NCBI GenBank assembly: GCA_021162685.1
Contig: JAGGYF010000044.1
Location: forward strand, 1-43,066
Direction: 5' to 3'
From: Candidatus Iainarchaeum sp.
GTDB taxonomy: Archaea; B1Sed10-29; WALL01
DNA length: 43,066 nucleotides
This document shows, in pieces, positions 7,201-14,240 of the stretch (the first letter of the stretch is position 1; each line of letters starts with the position of its first letter). Both the position numbers and the translations under genes were made by a program. The notes below the pieces were generated by a model. It had not been told where the DNA came from, searched no databases, and worked only from the letters and a program-made list of their open reading frames with translations.

Positions 7201-7467
7201 TCACACCAAGTATTCATCTGCTGGTTGATTTCCAGGTATTCTTATACAGATCATTGCCTTTTTCTTCTTCCCTTTGTTATCATACTCATGTACCTCTCCT
7301 TCTTTCCATATATCTATGTTCCCCTTCTCATCTATAATAATCTCCTTCACAATTCTGTGATAATGTTTTGGTATTGTCTTGTTTGCATATAACACAATCT
7401 TGCTAAGCTCAAATTCAGGATTTTGTTCAATTACTTCCACATAACCCCATGGTTTCTTTATCTTCAT
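7201..7467 (-). CDS. Small cupin-like protein
   Basis: An 88-residue protein with the sequence KKPWGYVEVIE near the start, then KTIPKHYHRIVKEIIIDEKG. This resembles the single-domain cupins related to type II mannose-6-phosphate isomerase, where the HxH and following Glu bind a metal (here HYH then KE). The ORF track starts at 7491, but the ATG at 7467 has a clear GGTGAT Shine-Dalgarno site and begins the conserved KPWG region. The function is probably binding or isomerisation of a small molecule; this is inference from fold only. Confidence 0.7.
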   Translation of the reverse strand: MKIKKPWGYVEVIEQNPEFELSKIVLYANKTIPKHYHRIVKEIIIDEKGNIDIWKEGEVHEYDNKGKKKKAMICIRIPGNQPADEYLV

Positions 7468-7471
7468 GATA

Positions 7472-7942
7472 TCACCTGCACATACTTCCAAAACATTTGT
7501 TTTTCATCTTACATAGACAACATGCCTTTTTATGTACAACCATAAATATCAACACAAGCAATATATAACTCATAGTTAATCCGAAGATATATGCAGAAAA
7601 TCCAACAATATTCTCATAGATCATTGCGATTAACGGAACACCCATAATTACTGGCCAAGTTACTCCTGCAATTTTTGCCCCTAATTCGTAATTTCCAGAT
7701 TTTTTTCTAAAAAGCATTGCAGATAACTTACCCCATCCTGTTGAACACCATTTTCCATAATAGTAACAATGCGTGCATATCTCTTTCCTCAACACAATGT
7801 ACACTACCAGCAATGAGCCTAATAGGTACAAATATGCTAAAACAGAGTTGAAGAGAGATATGCCTATAAAACCTATACCTAGAACAACCAAAAGGTTTAC
7901 ATTTGTTATAAGTGCCCAGTATCTTTCATATTCATTTTTCAT
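7472..7942 (-). CDS. Membrane protein with cysteine-rich loops
   Basis: About 156 residues with four predicted membrane segments: ALITNVNLLVVLGIGFIGI, NSVLAYLYLLGSLLVVYIVL, VTWPVIMGVPLIAMIYENIV and AYIFGLTMSYILLVLIFMVV. Two cysteine clusters face one side: CTHCYYYGKWCSTGWGKL after the second segment, and KKACCLCKMKNKCFGSMC at the C-terminus. These could coordinate a metal or Fe-S centre. I do not recognise a named family. The start at 7942 (or 7954) overlaps the HIT gene's 3' end, so it is translationally coupled. Confidence 0.75.
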   Translation of the reverse strand: MKNEYERYWALITNVNLLVVLGIGFIGISLFNSVLAYLYLLGSLLVVYIVLRKEICTHCYYYGKWCSTGWGKLSAMLFRKKSGNYELGAKIAGVTWPVIMGVPLIAMIYENIVGFSAYIFGLTMSYILLVLIFMVVHKKACCLCKMKNKCFGSMCR

Positions 7943-8366
7943 TTCTAACACCATCTATAAATGTTTTCATCTCATCTGTGATTCTTTGGAGCTCTTCCTG
8001 TGGTATATGTTTTGTGGCATCTACACCATAGTACTCTCCCATAACCATATGCGTCATTGCTATCTCTTCTGGATACATCTGAAAGTGCAGGTGTTGCGGC
8101 TGTGTTCCGTTTTCCATCCCACAGAACAGAGTCACACCTCTTGTCCCATACTTCTTTTTCAATATCTTCCTCATGAATTCTATTTCGTCAATGAGGTACA
8201 ACTTTTCCTCATCTGTAAGGTCTTCTAGGTTTGGAACGCATTTTTTTGGAAGTATCAAGATATGCCCTGCTTTTACTGGGTTTATGGACATAATGGTATA
8301 TGCGTATTTATTCTCATGCACTACCCTGTTCCTTCTATGCTCCTTACACAGCACGCACTCACTCAT
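7932..8366 (-). CDS. HIT-family (histidine triad) protein
   Basis: A 144-residue HIT protein. The N-terminus has a zinc-like CVLCKEH pair. NPVKAGHILILPKK is the characteristic HIT strand-loop. The triad region is QPQHLHFQMYPEE, where the first two His of HxHxH are present but the third is Gln, resembling the galactose-1-phosphate uridylyltransferase/Fhit-like variants. HIT proteins hydrolyse or transfer nucleoside monophosphates. It follows the Nudix gene with an 8-base overlap, a natural pairing of nucleotide-processing enzymes. Confidence 0.87.
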   Translation of the reverse strand: MSECVLCKEHRRNRVVHENKYAYTIMSINPVKAGHILILPKKCVPNLEDLTDEEKLYLIDEIEFMRKILKKKYGTRGVTLFCGMENGTQPQHLHFQMYPEEIAMTHMVMGEYYGVDATKHIPQEELQRITDEMKTFIDGVRNEK

Positions 8367-8778
8367 TTATCCACCTCTCTATACTCAACCTTGTTGCTAG
8401 TGATGTATTTTCTGGAAGATTATTTAATGAAAACCAACCCATCTTCTCGTGCTTTTCCGGCTCCATTATGTTCGGTGTGCCATTAATAGTACACACAAAT
8501 GGTGTTGTGACCCAGTGCTGATTATCTACTATATGATCAACTGCCTTTAGTTGTTTTATCGGTTTGCACGTTACTCCTAGTTCCTCTTCTACCTCTCTTG
8601 TGATAGCATCAGCCAGTCTCTCGTTAAATTCCACACGTCCACCGGGAATCATCCACTTACCTTTTTCTGGCGCTTTTTTTCTCAATAGCATGAGCAATTC
8701 GTTTTTGTCATTGAATATCAGGGCACCTACCCCTACTCCTATATAGTCAATCCCCGGTCTCATAGTTTTCACTTCCAT
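8359..8778 (-). CDS. Nudix hydrolase
   Basis: A 139-residue Nudix protein with a complete Nudix box: GGRVEFNERLADAITREVEE followed by ELGV, fitting GX5EX7REUXEEXGU at about residues 45-67. The N-terminus YIGVGVGALIFNDKNELLML is the typical first strand pair. It hydrolyses a nucleoside diphosphate linked to another moiety; the WTTPFVCT-like strand suggests a MutT/NDP-sugar-type member but does not define the substrate. The ATG at 8778 has a GAGGGG Shine-Dalgarno site and lies inside the 3' end of the upstream small ORF. Confidence 0.92.
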   Translation of the reverse strand: MEVKTMRPGIDYIGVGVGALIFNDKNELLMLLRKKAPEKGKWMIPGGRVEFNERLADAITREVEEELGVTCKPIKQLKAVDHIVDNQHWVTTPFVCTINGTPNIMEPEKHEKMGWFSLNNLPENTSLATRLSIERWINE

Positions 8779-8902
8779 ATCCGAACCCCTCTGCTAATGT
8801 TAATAGTTTGTCAATCTCGCTACCTTTTTCTATTGTAATCTCCTTTTCATCCTTGATGTATTTATCCATAAGCATGGCGATGAAGTCATAGATTGTTCCC
8901 AT
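8747..8902 (-). CDS. Small protein heading the Nudix operon, unknown
   Basis: A 51-residue ORF not in the track: MGTIYDFIAMLMDKYIKDEK, then a region EITIEKGSEIDKLLTLAEGF. A GGTGAT Shine-Dalgarno site lies three bases before the ATG, and its 3' end overlaps the Nudix start by about 30 bases, both supporting translation. It is amphipathic and acidic, without recognisable domains. It is the first gene of the coupled run that continues to about 5.5 kb. Confidence 0.65.
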   Translation of the reverse strand: MGTIYDFIAMLMDKYIKDEKEITIEKGSEIDKLLTLAEGFGYGSENYETGD

Positions 8903-8935
8903 GACATCACCCAATGTTTCTACTGAGGAGCATCG

Positions 8936-8965
8936 CGATGCGCCGGTCCATGCGCATTATGGACT
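8936..8965. repeat. Direct repeat X, copy 1, flanking tRNA-Ala
   Basis: Thirty bases identical to 9063-9092. The core is an inverted repeat GTCCAT-GCGCATT-ATGGAC. It abuts the 3' side of tRNA-Ala and overlaps a GCATCGCGATGC palindrome at its outer end. Confidence 0.9.
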
Positions 8966-8967
8966 AG

Positions 8968-9040
8968 TGGACCTGCCGGGATTTGAACCCGGGACCTCTC
9001 GCACGCCAAGCGAGCACTCTTCCAGCTGAGCTACAGGCCC
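8968..9040 (-). tRNA. tRNA-Ala (anticodon GGC)
   Basis: A 73-base tRNA on the minus strand. Acceptor GGGCCTG pairs with CAGGTCC, including the diagnostic G3:U70 wobble pair of alanine tRNAs. The anticodon stem CTCGC/GCGAG closes loop TTGGCGT, giving anticodon GGC. The T-arm has GGTTCAAATCC. No CCA is encoded. The TATA box for this direction lies about 95 bases upstream, next to a truncated copy of the tRNA start rather than next to the tRNA itself. Confidence 0.96.
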
Positions 9041-9044
9041 TTGA

Positions 9045-9063
9045 GTGGTACCTTGTGTACCAC
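9045..9063. repeat. Perfect hairpin with CTTGT loop
   Basis: GTGGTAC-CTTGT-GTACCAC, a 7-bp perfect inverted repeat between tRNA-Ala and repeat X copy 2. The same CTTGT pentaloop (or its complement ACAAG) occurs in two hairpins near tRNA-Leu (2465-2483 and 2704-2724) with unrelated stems. Confidence 0.85.
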
Positions 9064-9105
9064 GATGCGCCGGTCCATGCGCATTATGGACTGAGCTACA
9101 GGCCC
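9063..9105 (-). repeat. Repeat X copy 2 fused to truncated tRNA-Ala 5' end
   Basis: 9063-9092 repeats 8936-8965 exactly. 9091-9105 (CTGAGCTACAGGCCC on the plus strand) repeats the first 15 bases of tRNA-Ala (9026-9040). The layout on the minus strand is tRNA start, X, hairpin, complete tRNA, X. This looks like a tandem duplication of tRNA-Ala plus X in which the first copy lost its tRNA body. Confidence 0.85.
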
Positions 9106-9128
9106 ATCCAATATTTTTACAAGCATAT

Positions 9129-9140
9129 CTATATAAACTT
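9129..9140. promoter_or_regulatory. Shared TATA box, ribK and tRNA-Ala
   Basis: CTATATAAACTT is positioned about 25 bases before the ribK ATG on the plus strand, and about 25 bases before the truncated tRNA-Ala start on the minus strand. A TATA box is nearly symmetric and could serve both directions. Confidence 0.55.
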
Positions 9141-9159
9141 GATTTTTCAAAAGAATAAC

Positions 9160-9540
9160 ATGGCACTTATTCTAAAAGGAAGGGTTGTTTCTGGCTCAAA
9201 AGAGGGGGCATATTTCATCAGTAAATATACTGATAAACTTGAAAAGATAACAAAGTTCCACCCCTTTCCAGGTACACTCAATATAGAGTGTAATGTTGCT
9301 CCAAATTACCCATCGCGGGGGCACTTCATATCAAGCTGGACAGAGGGGGGCAAGAGGTTTGGAGCAGTTTGGTTGTATCCATGCATACTGCTGAACACAA
9401 GGGGATACGTTATTGTGCCAGAGATGGCAAGGCACGCACCAAATATCATTGAGGTCATATCCCCCTATTGTCTAAGGCATAAATTTAATCTAAAGGATGG
9501 GGATTATCTGGAAGTTGAGGTTGAGGAAGTAAAAGCATAA
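9160..9540 (+). CDS. ribK: CTP-dependent riboflavin kinase (archaeal)
   Basis: A 126-residue protein of the DUF120/RibK family, which makes FMN from riboflavin using CTP. Characteristic stretches are LKGRVVSGSKEGAYFISKY at the N-terminus, FHPFPGTLNIEC (the PGTLN signature), FGAVWLYPCILL, and ISPYCLRHKFNLKDGDYLEV at the C-terminus. Length is that of the family. The track ORF starts at 8983, but that extension runs through tRNA-Ala; the ATG at 9160 is correct and leaderless. An archaeal riboflavin synthase gene lies 1.7 kb downstream. Confidence 0.93.
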   Translation: MALILKGRVVSGSKEGAYFISKYTDKLEKITKFHPFPGTLNIECNVAPNYPSRGHFISSWTEGGKRFGAVWLYPCILLNTRGYVIVPEMARHAPNIIEVISPYCLRHKFNLKDGDYLEVEVEEVKA

Positions 9541-9571
9541 CTTTTTATTGCATGACTCTCTATCTTTTATC

Positions 9572-10018
9572 ATGAGCCACATAAGCGAACTCCCAGTTAC
9601 AAAACTCATGAAGAAGAAGTTTGTCAAACTAAAACCTAATGACTCCATAAAAAAGGTATTCAAGTTATTTTCTGAGAAGAGGGTAAATTCAATACCTGTG
9701 TTTGAAGGAAAAAAGTTCATTGGTGAAGTCCACAAACTAGACCTCCTAAAACTTGTTGTAAATCCAAGGAAGATGCCATTTGAGCAAGTTATAAAGTTCG
9801 GTGTAAAAGCGGATTTTGGTTATTATGCCAAGAAGGTTTCAGATATCCTGACAAGACATGAGACAACAATCAATGCTGATGCAACAGTTGGGGAGGCTGC
9901 GATGATGATGTTGGTTGAGGGCGATTCTCTGATCCCAGTTGTGAAGGACGGGAAGATAATAGGTGTGATAACAGAGCAGGACATAGTAAATGCAATATTC
10001 AGAAGAATGAAGAAGTGA
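9572..10018 (+). CDS. Protein with a pair of CBS domains
   Basis: 148 residues made of two CBS domains: about 5-60 (VTKLMKKKFVKLKPNDSIKK, then RVNSIPVFEGKKFIGEV) and about 80-145 (ILTRHETTINADATVGEAAM, then DSLIPVVKDGKIIGVITEQD). CBS pairs bind adenine nucleotides or other ligands and regulate partner proteins. The ATG at 9572 lies 27 bases after a TTTTTATTG box. The antiporter gene follows after four bases, so this protein may sense energy state and regulate transport; that is inference from the neighbourhood. Confidence 0.87.
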   Translation: MSHISELPVTKLMKKKFVKLKPNDSIKKVFKLFSEKRVNSIPVFEGKKFIGEVHKLDLLKLVVNPRKMPFEQVIKFGVKADFGYYAKKVSDILTRHETTINADATVGEAAMMMLVEGDSLIPVVKDGKIIGVITEQDIVNAIFRRMKK

Positions 10019-10022
10019 TAAT

Positions 10023-11174
10023 ATGGAGTTCCTTTTGGATCTTGCGTTAATTCTCATTTTTACTAAACTATTCGGTGAATTTTTTGAACGCATTGGGATG
10101 CCTGAGCTTCTTGGAGCAATCCTAGCAGGATTTGTCTTTGGTCCTGTGCTTGGTATAGTTGACATAACAAACATAGAGGGATTTGGTCAGATAGGCCTTA
10201 TCCTCTTGCTTTTTGTTGCTGGTTTTTCTGAGGTTGATGTTGAACAGATGTTAAAAGACAAAAAAGCAGGCATACTCATTGGTGTATTTGACTCTATATT
10301 GCCCCTAGCTGTTGGGTTTTACTTTTCTAGTTACTTTGGATTGCCCTTTACAACCTCTCTTTTCATTGGTGTTGCATTGGCAGCAACATCCATCTCCATA
10401 TCGCTTGGGGCATTTATTGAGAAGGGAAAACTGAATACGCGAGTGGGTCGCTCTATATTAGGTGCTTCAGTTGTTGATGACATCATAGGCCTTCTACTGC
10501 TAGCGATTGTTGTTTCAATAGGCAAAAGAGGGACTCTACCTTCCATCTCTGATATTGGTGAAATAGTATTTGGCATTGGATTGTTTGCAGTCATATTTCT
10601 TGTTGCAGCAGTTGTCTTTCCCGTACTTGTGAAATACAGCAGAAAGTTTGAGGCAGATGAGGCCCAATTCTCCACTGTTATTGTGCTGGTTATTTTACTG
10701 GCATTTCTTGCAGAGAAACTCGGACTGTCAACCGTGCTGGGCGCATTTCTCGGTGGATTACTCCTCTCAAAGGTATCCCAACTTGCAACAAAGTCCTTCC
10801 TTGAAAAACTGCACGTCGTTTCTGAGGGAATCTTCATCCCCATGTTCTTTGCATGGGTTGGACTGAAGATTGTTTTAGACCCACAGGCAATCAGCTTTTT
10901 TACACTTGGTTTGATCATCCTGGCGATACTTAGCAAGTTTATAGCTGCATACATATCTGGAAAAATAAATAGGTTTAACAACGATGAATGTTTGGCATTA
11001 GGCGTAGGCATGATACCAAGGGGAGAGGTTGCATTAGTCGTTCTGATTTTGGGCATGCAGTTGGGGGTTATCCCAGACTATGTCTTCTCATCATTCATGC
11101 TCTTAATCTTTATTTCGGTATTCTTGACACCTCTTTTGCTCTCTCCGATTCTCAAAAGGAGATTGCCTAGATAA
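10023..11174 (+). CDS. Cation:proton antiporter, CPA2/Kef-like
   Basis: A 383-residue polytopic membrane protein with about 11-13 hydrophobic segments and no cytosolic tail. Family signatures are GMPELLGAILAGFVFGPVLG in TM2, FGQIGLILLLFVAGFSEVDV in TM3, GASVVDDIIGLLLLAIVV around the conserved Asp pair in TM5, and GMIPRGEVALVVLILGMQLG in TM10-11. It likely exchanges Na+ or K+ for H+. It is co-transcribed with the CBS protein four bases upstream. No RCK/TrkA-N domain is attached. Confidence 0.9.
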   Translation: MEFLLDLALILIFTKLFGEFFERIGMPELLGAILAGFVFGPVLGIVDITNIEGFGQIGLILLLFVAGFSEVDVEQMLKDKKAGILIGVFDSILPLAVGFYFSSYFGLPFTTSLFIGVALAATSISISLGAFIEKGKLNTRVGRSILGASVVDDIIGLLLLAIVVSIGKRGTLPSISDIGEIVFGIGLFAVIFLVAAVVFPVLVKYSRKFEADEAQFSTVIVLVILLAFLAEKLGLSTVLGAFLGGLLLSKVSQLATKSFLEKLHVVSEGIFIPMFFAWVGLKIVLDPQAISFFTLGLIILAILSKFIAAYISGKINRFNNDECLALGVGMIPRGEVALVVLILGMQLGVIPDYVFSSFMLLIFISVFLTPLLLSPILKRRLPR

Positions 11175-11230
11175 GCTCTAATCCCATAAACTTTTTATTC
11201 TCCTATTTGTTCTATACCTATGGTGATATT

Positions 11231-11668
11231 GTGAGAATAGGCATTATTGAGGTTTTAGGGGCAGAAGAGGTAAATGACGTTCTGGAGAAAGAATTTGAGA
11301 AGGAGGTATCCACTGTAGAGATAAAGCGTTTACTTGTACCAACAATAGATGATGCAGCATTGGGTGCAAAGAAACTGTTTGAGGATGCAAACTGTGATTT
11401 TGTTGTCATTGGTTATGCTCTAGAAGAAGGAGAAAAGCTGTCACAGGCATTTCAATATTCTGTACTAAAGGCTCAATACGACTTTAAAAAGCACGTTTTT
11501 AGGGTGATAGTGCCTCATGACCAGGATATAGAACCATATGCGAAAGCAGCAGCAATGGAGATTATAAGATACTTCTATAAGCCTTCTGAGTTACAGAGAG
11601 AAAAGAGCACATTGGCAGAAAATCAACAAACAACGGAAACATTTAATCCATTTGCGATGTTTGGGTGA
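11231..11668 (+). CDS. ribC: Archaeal riboflavin synthase (RibC, lumazine-synthase fold)
   Basis: About 145 residues resembling the archaeal pentameric riboflavin synthase, which is homologous to lumazine synthase. Recognisable regions are VEIKRLLVPTIDDAALGAKK, FEDANCDFVVIGYALEEGEK, QAFQYSVLKAQYDFKKHVFR and a FYKPSEL C-terminal element. The enzyme dismutates two lumazine molecules to riboflavin. The track starts at a TTG (11207); the GTG at 11231 follows GGTGATATT and begins the first strand RIGIIEV. Together with ribK, two riboflavin/FMN steps are in the window. Confidence 0.8.
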   Translation: MRIGIIEVLGAEEVNDVLEKEFEKEVSTVEIKRLLVPTIDDAALGAKKLFEDANCDFVVIGYALEEGEKLSQAFQYSVLKAQYDFKKHVFRVIVPHDQDIEPYAKAAAMEIIRYFYKPSELQREKSTLAENQQTTETFNPFAMFG

Positions 11669-11672
11669 TTAG

Positions 11673-11990
11673 ATGCAGAAATGCGATGATGTTTCAGTAG
11701 TTTTTGTTACTGCTCCAACGTTGACAGAAGCCAGGTTAATAGCGAAGACTCTTATTGCAGAAAAAAAGGCAGCATGTGTTCAAATACAAAAGGTTGAATC
11801 GTTTTTCAAATGGGAAGAACAGTTGAAAGAAATTGAAGAGTACCTGATTATAATAAAGGCAAAAACATCAAGGCTTGATGAGATTGAAGACCATGTAAAG
11901 CAGTATAGTACGTATGATACACCAGAGATCATATCACTACCAGTGCAATACGGGAGTAAGGATTATCTGGATTGGGTTAGGAGTCATTGA
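11673..11990 (+). CDS. cutA: Divalent-cation tolerance protein CutA
   Basis: A 105-residue CutA1: VVFVTAPTLTEARLIAKTLI, KKAACVQIQKVESFFKWEEQ, EEYLIIIKAKTSRLDEIEDH, YDTPEIISLPVQYGSKDYLD. This is the ferredoxin-like trimer family, of uncertain physiological role, linked to metal tolerance in bacteria. It begins four bases after the ribC stop and its 3' end overlaps convergent rnhB by 14 bases. Confidence 0.92.
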   Translation: MQKCDDVSVVFVTAPTLTEARLIAKTLIAEKKAACVQIQKVESFFKWEEQLKEIEEYLIIIKAKTSRLDEIEDHVKQYSTYDTPEIISLPVQYGSKDYLDWVRSH

Positions 11991-12642
11991 AATCATTCAG
12001 TTTTCTTTGGTACTTTTTATCCTCAATCCTCTTGGACGTATCCCAACTCTTTCTTACTTCAGGAGGCATCTTTCCATGCTCCTCAAAATAACTATTAAGG
12101 AATTTCTGAGTTAATGGGTCGCTTGGATATCCACTGCCGATCTCCCCATATCTTTTTTTCAGACGTTCAATTACTTTATCTCTTTCAACTTTAGCAATTA
12201 TAGATGCTGCTGAAACTATTGGATGATTAACATCTGCTTTGTGTTCAACAACCAACTCAAACTCTTTTCCTAAGTACTTATGTAATCTTCTGACAAATAC
12301 ACTCGTATCTGTGTCTGGGCAATCCACAATTATCCGTTTTGGTTTTTCCTTAAAACTTAAAACAAGTTCTGCAATCTTTTTTGCTTCAACCTCATTTAAG
12401 CTCATTATAGAACGTAGCCCATCTATTTCTTTTGCAGGGATTTCAACAAAATGTACCTCTTTCGCTACCTTTCGTATCTTATCAGCAAGTTCTTCTCTTC
12501 TGCTGGGGCTCAGCATCTTTGAATCCTTGCATCCCATCTCGGAGTAGGTAATGCTAGCATTTTCTGTGTCTAGTACGCCTGCGATAATCATGGGTCCTAT
12601 AACTGGACCCCGTCCTGCTTCATCAATGCCCAAGATAAGCAT
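11977..12642 (-). CDS. rnhB: Ribonuclease HII
   Basis: A 221-residue RNase HII, which cleaves the RNA strand of RNA/DNA hybrids and removes embedded ribonucleotides. N-terminal ILGIDEAGRGPVIGPMIIAG contains the catalytic Asp-Glu pair. CKDSKMLSPSRREEL follows. The remaining acidic residues are expected in IIVDCPDTD and in VEHKADVNHPIVSAASIIAK. It shares its first base with the end of the upstream membrane protein gene, so it is translated from the nadM-like operon. Confidence 0.93.
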   Translation of the reverse strand: MLILGIDEAGRGPVIGPMIIAGVLDTENASITYSEMGCKDSKMLSPSRREELADKIRKVAKEVHFVEIPAKEIDGLRSIMSLNEVEAKKIAELVLSFKEKPKRIIVDCPDTDTSVFVRRLHKYLGKEFELVVEHKADVNHPIVSAASIIAKVERDKVIERLKKRYGEIGSGYPSDPLTQKFLNSYFEEHGKMPPEVRKSWDTSKRIEDKKYQRKLNDFNDS

Positions 12643-12863
12643 TACACCAACGCCTTTTCTGATTTTTTCATGTCAAATCTAATTTTAAAAAGAGCAATGA
12701 GTACAACTGCCAGCAATAGCATATATGTGTTCCAAAACAAGGAGAACGGCTTTACATTATAGAACATCAGAAAAGAATACAGCCAAGAAACAAAAACAAG
12801 TAGCATTACAACCATCTCAAACCTACAAACATTTTGTATATACCTACTTACTCTTTTTTCCAT
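12642..12863 (-). CDS. Small two-TM membrane protein, unknown
   Basis: A 73-residue protein with two hydrophobic helices (MVVMLLVFVSWLYSFLMFYN and TYMLLLAVVLIALFKIRFDM) and basic ends. It overlaps the upstream adenylyltransferase by 16 bases and abuts rnhB. No family recognised. Confidence 0.65.
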   Translation of the reverse strand: MEKRVSRYIQNVCRFEMVVMLLVFVSWLYSFLMFYNVKPFSLFWNTYMLLLAVVLIALFKIRFDMKKSEKALV

Positions 12864-13252
12864 ATTTTTTTCCTCCTTATAATTGTCCCTCTATACTTAT
12901 GTGGATGATACCAATATGTGTCAACAACCTTTATGCCTGCTTTTTCAAAGCATCTTCTTGTCCAATCATTTCCAGTTATTGCCACATCTACATGAACTTT
13001 ATCCAAGATTTGCTTTACCCATTTTTCATCATCGTTTACGTCTGGGATAGGTATAACCTTAATTCTTGGAAATTTCTCTTTAATCATTCTTACTCGTTCT
13101 TCATAGGAGTATGGGTTACGCAAGGTCCCAGATTCCTGGCTGCTTCCTATGCCTATGATAACCTCGTCATAATCCTTCAATGCCTGTTTTATGGCATGTA
13201 TGTGTCCTTTGTGCAGTGGTTGGAACCTTCCTACAAAGATTGCAGTGGTCAT
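12848..13252 (-). CDS. Nicotinamide-nucleotide adenylyltransferase-like, short
   Basis: A 134-residue nucleotidyltransferase. The N-terminus TTAIFVGRFQPLHKGHIHAI carries the (H/T)xGH-type ATP motif, followed by YDEVIIGIGSSQESGTLRNP, a combination typical of archaeal NMN adenylyltransferase (NadM), which makes NAD from NMN. The substrate region ITGNDWTRRCFEKAGIKV and the final YRGTIIRRKK (ISxxR-like) are present. Archaeal NadM is usually near 170 residues and continues with a C-terminal helix after this motif; here the protein stops almost at once. It may be a minimal NadM or a relative with another substrate. Confidence 0.78.
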   Translation of the reverse strand: MTTAIFVGRFQPLHKGHIHAIKQALKDYDEVIIGIGSSQESGTLRNPYSYEERVRMIKEKFPRIKVIPIPDVNDDEKWVKQILDKVHVDVAITGNDWTRRCFEKAGIKVVDTYWYHPHKYRGTIIRRKKIWKKE

Positions 13253-13301
13253 ACATTAATTTCTCGTTCTGTATTAAAAACCCCTTTCTCTTGGCAATAA
13301 G

Positions 13302-13331
13302 TTTTTAAACATTACAGTTAAAATATAACTG
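13302..13331 (+). promoter_or_regulatory. pyr operon promoter with inverted-repeat operator
   Basis: A TATA-like TTTTTAAA (13302-13309) lies about 25 bases before pyrD. Between it and the ATG is a perfect inverted repeat CAGTTA-AAATA-TAACTG (13315-13331) that ends immediately before the start codon, covering the expected transcription start. This is a good position for a repressor operator. Confidence 0.55.
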
Positions 13332-14240
13332 ATGTTATCCACCTCTTTTGCGGGGATAGAGCTAGAAAACCCCACAGTTTTAGCAGCAGGCATTCTCGGG
13401 ACAAGTGCTGCAATCCTAAAACGGGTTGCAGATTCTGGTGCTGGTGCAGTTACTATAAAGTCTATTGGGCCGAAAAAGAGGGAAGGCCATTCTAACCCCA
13501 CGGTGCTGTTTTTTGATTCATATCTTATGAATGCTGTTGGTCTTCCAACCCCTGGGTATAGAAATATGGAAAGAGAGTGGGAGGAATTAAAAGAAATTAA
13601 TGTACCAGTTATCGCTAGTATCTATGCCAGTTCCATAGAAGAGTTTGTAGAAGTCGCGCAATATGTAGCGTCAAGAAAACCAGATGCAATTGAGCTGAAT
13701 ATAAGTTGCCCCAACACAAAAGCGCACGGAATGTTGTTCGGAAAAGACCCAAGTATTGCACACGATGTTGTTTCTCAAGTAAAAGAAGTCACTAATAATA
13801 TTCCGATATTTGCAAAACTCACCCCAAACACTGACAGGGTTATAGAAGTTGCTAGGGCGTGTGAAGAAGCAGGAGCTGATGCTATAGTAGCATTTAATAC
13901 ATGGGGTCCTGGTATGTACATTGATATAAACACAAGAAGACCAGTACTCCACTACAGAACAGGAGGGGTCTCTGGCCCAGCGGTGAAACCACTTGTTGTC
14001 AAAGGCATTTACGAATTGTACGAACATGTATCACTACCCATCTTAGGAGTAGGAGGCATTACAAATGGTAATGATGCAATAGAGATGATTATGGCTGGCG
14101 CATCCGCTATTGGCATAGGCTCTGCTGTTTACTACAGAGGAATAGATGTGTTCAAGAGGATATGTGATGAGATGCAGGGGTGGATGTTAACCCATGACTA
14201 CAAGAGCATAAAGGAGTTAGTAGGGGTTGCACATGAATGA
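13332..14240 (+). CDS. pyrD: Dihydroorotate dehydrogenase, catalytic subunit (PyrDB type)
   Basis: A 302-residue class 1 enzyme that oxidises dihydroorotate to orotate with FMN. Features: LENPTVLAAGILGTSAAILK at the N-terminus, GAVTIKSIGPKKREGHSNPT for FMN/substrate contact, AIELNISCPNTKAHG with the conserved Asn and Cys, VAFNTWGPGM, and ILGVGGITNGNDAIEMIMAG for phosphate binding. It is the first gene of a pyrD-K-C-E-F run and overlaps pyrK by eight bases. The presence of pyrK marks the NAD-linked 1B type. Confidence 0.93.
   Translation: MLSTSFAGIELENPTVLAAGILGTSAAILKRVADSGAGAVTIKSIGPKKREGHSNPTVLFFDSYLMNAVGLPTPGYRNMEREWEELKEINVPVIASIYASSIEEFVEVAQYVASRKPDAIELNISCPNTKAHGMLFGKDPSIAHDVVSQVKEVTNNIPIFAKLTPNTDRVIEVARACEEAGADAIVAFNTWGPGMYIDINTRRPVLHYRTGGVSGPAVKPLVVKGIYELYEHVSLPILGVGGITNGNDAIEMIMAGASAIGIGSAVYYRGIDVFKRICDEMQGWMLTHDYKSIKELVGVAHE

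Noticed and set aside
8983-9166. Extended RibK start and a 69-aa minus ORF
   Set aside because: Both cross tRNA-Ala and its duplicated flank; the RibK family begins at the ATG at 9160.
10331-11056. 241-aa ORF antisense to the antiporter
   Set aside because: Ser/Thr/Asn-rich translation typical of the complement of a membrane-protein gene; the sense ORF has clear CPA2 motifs.
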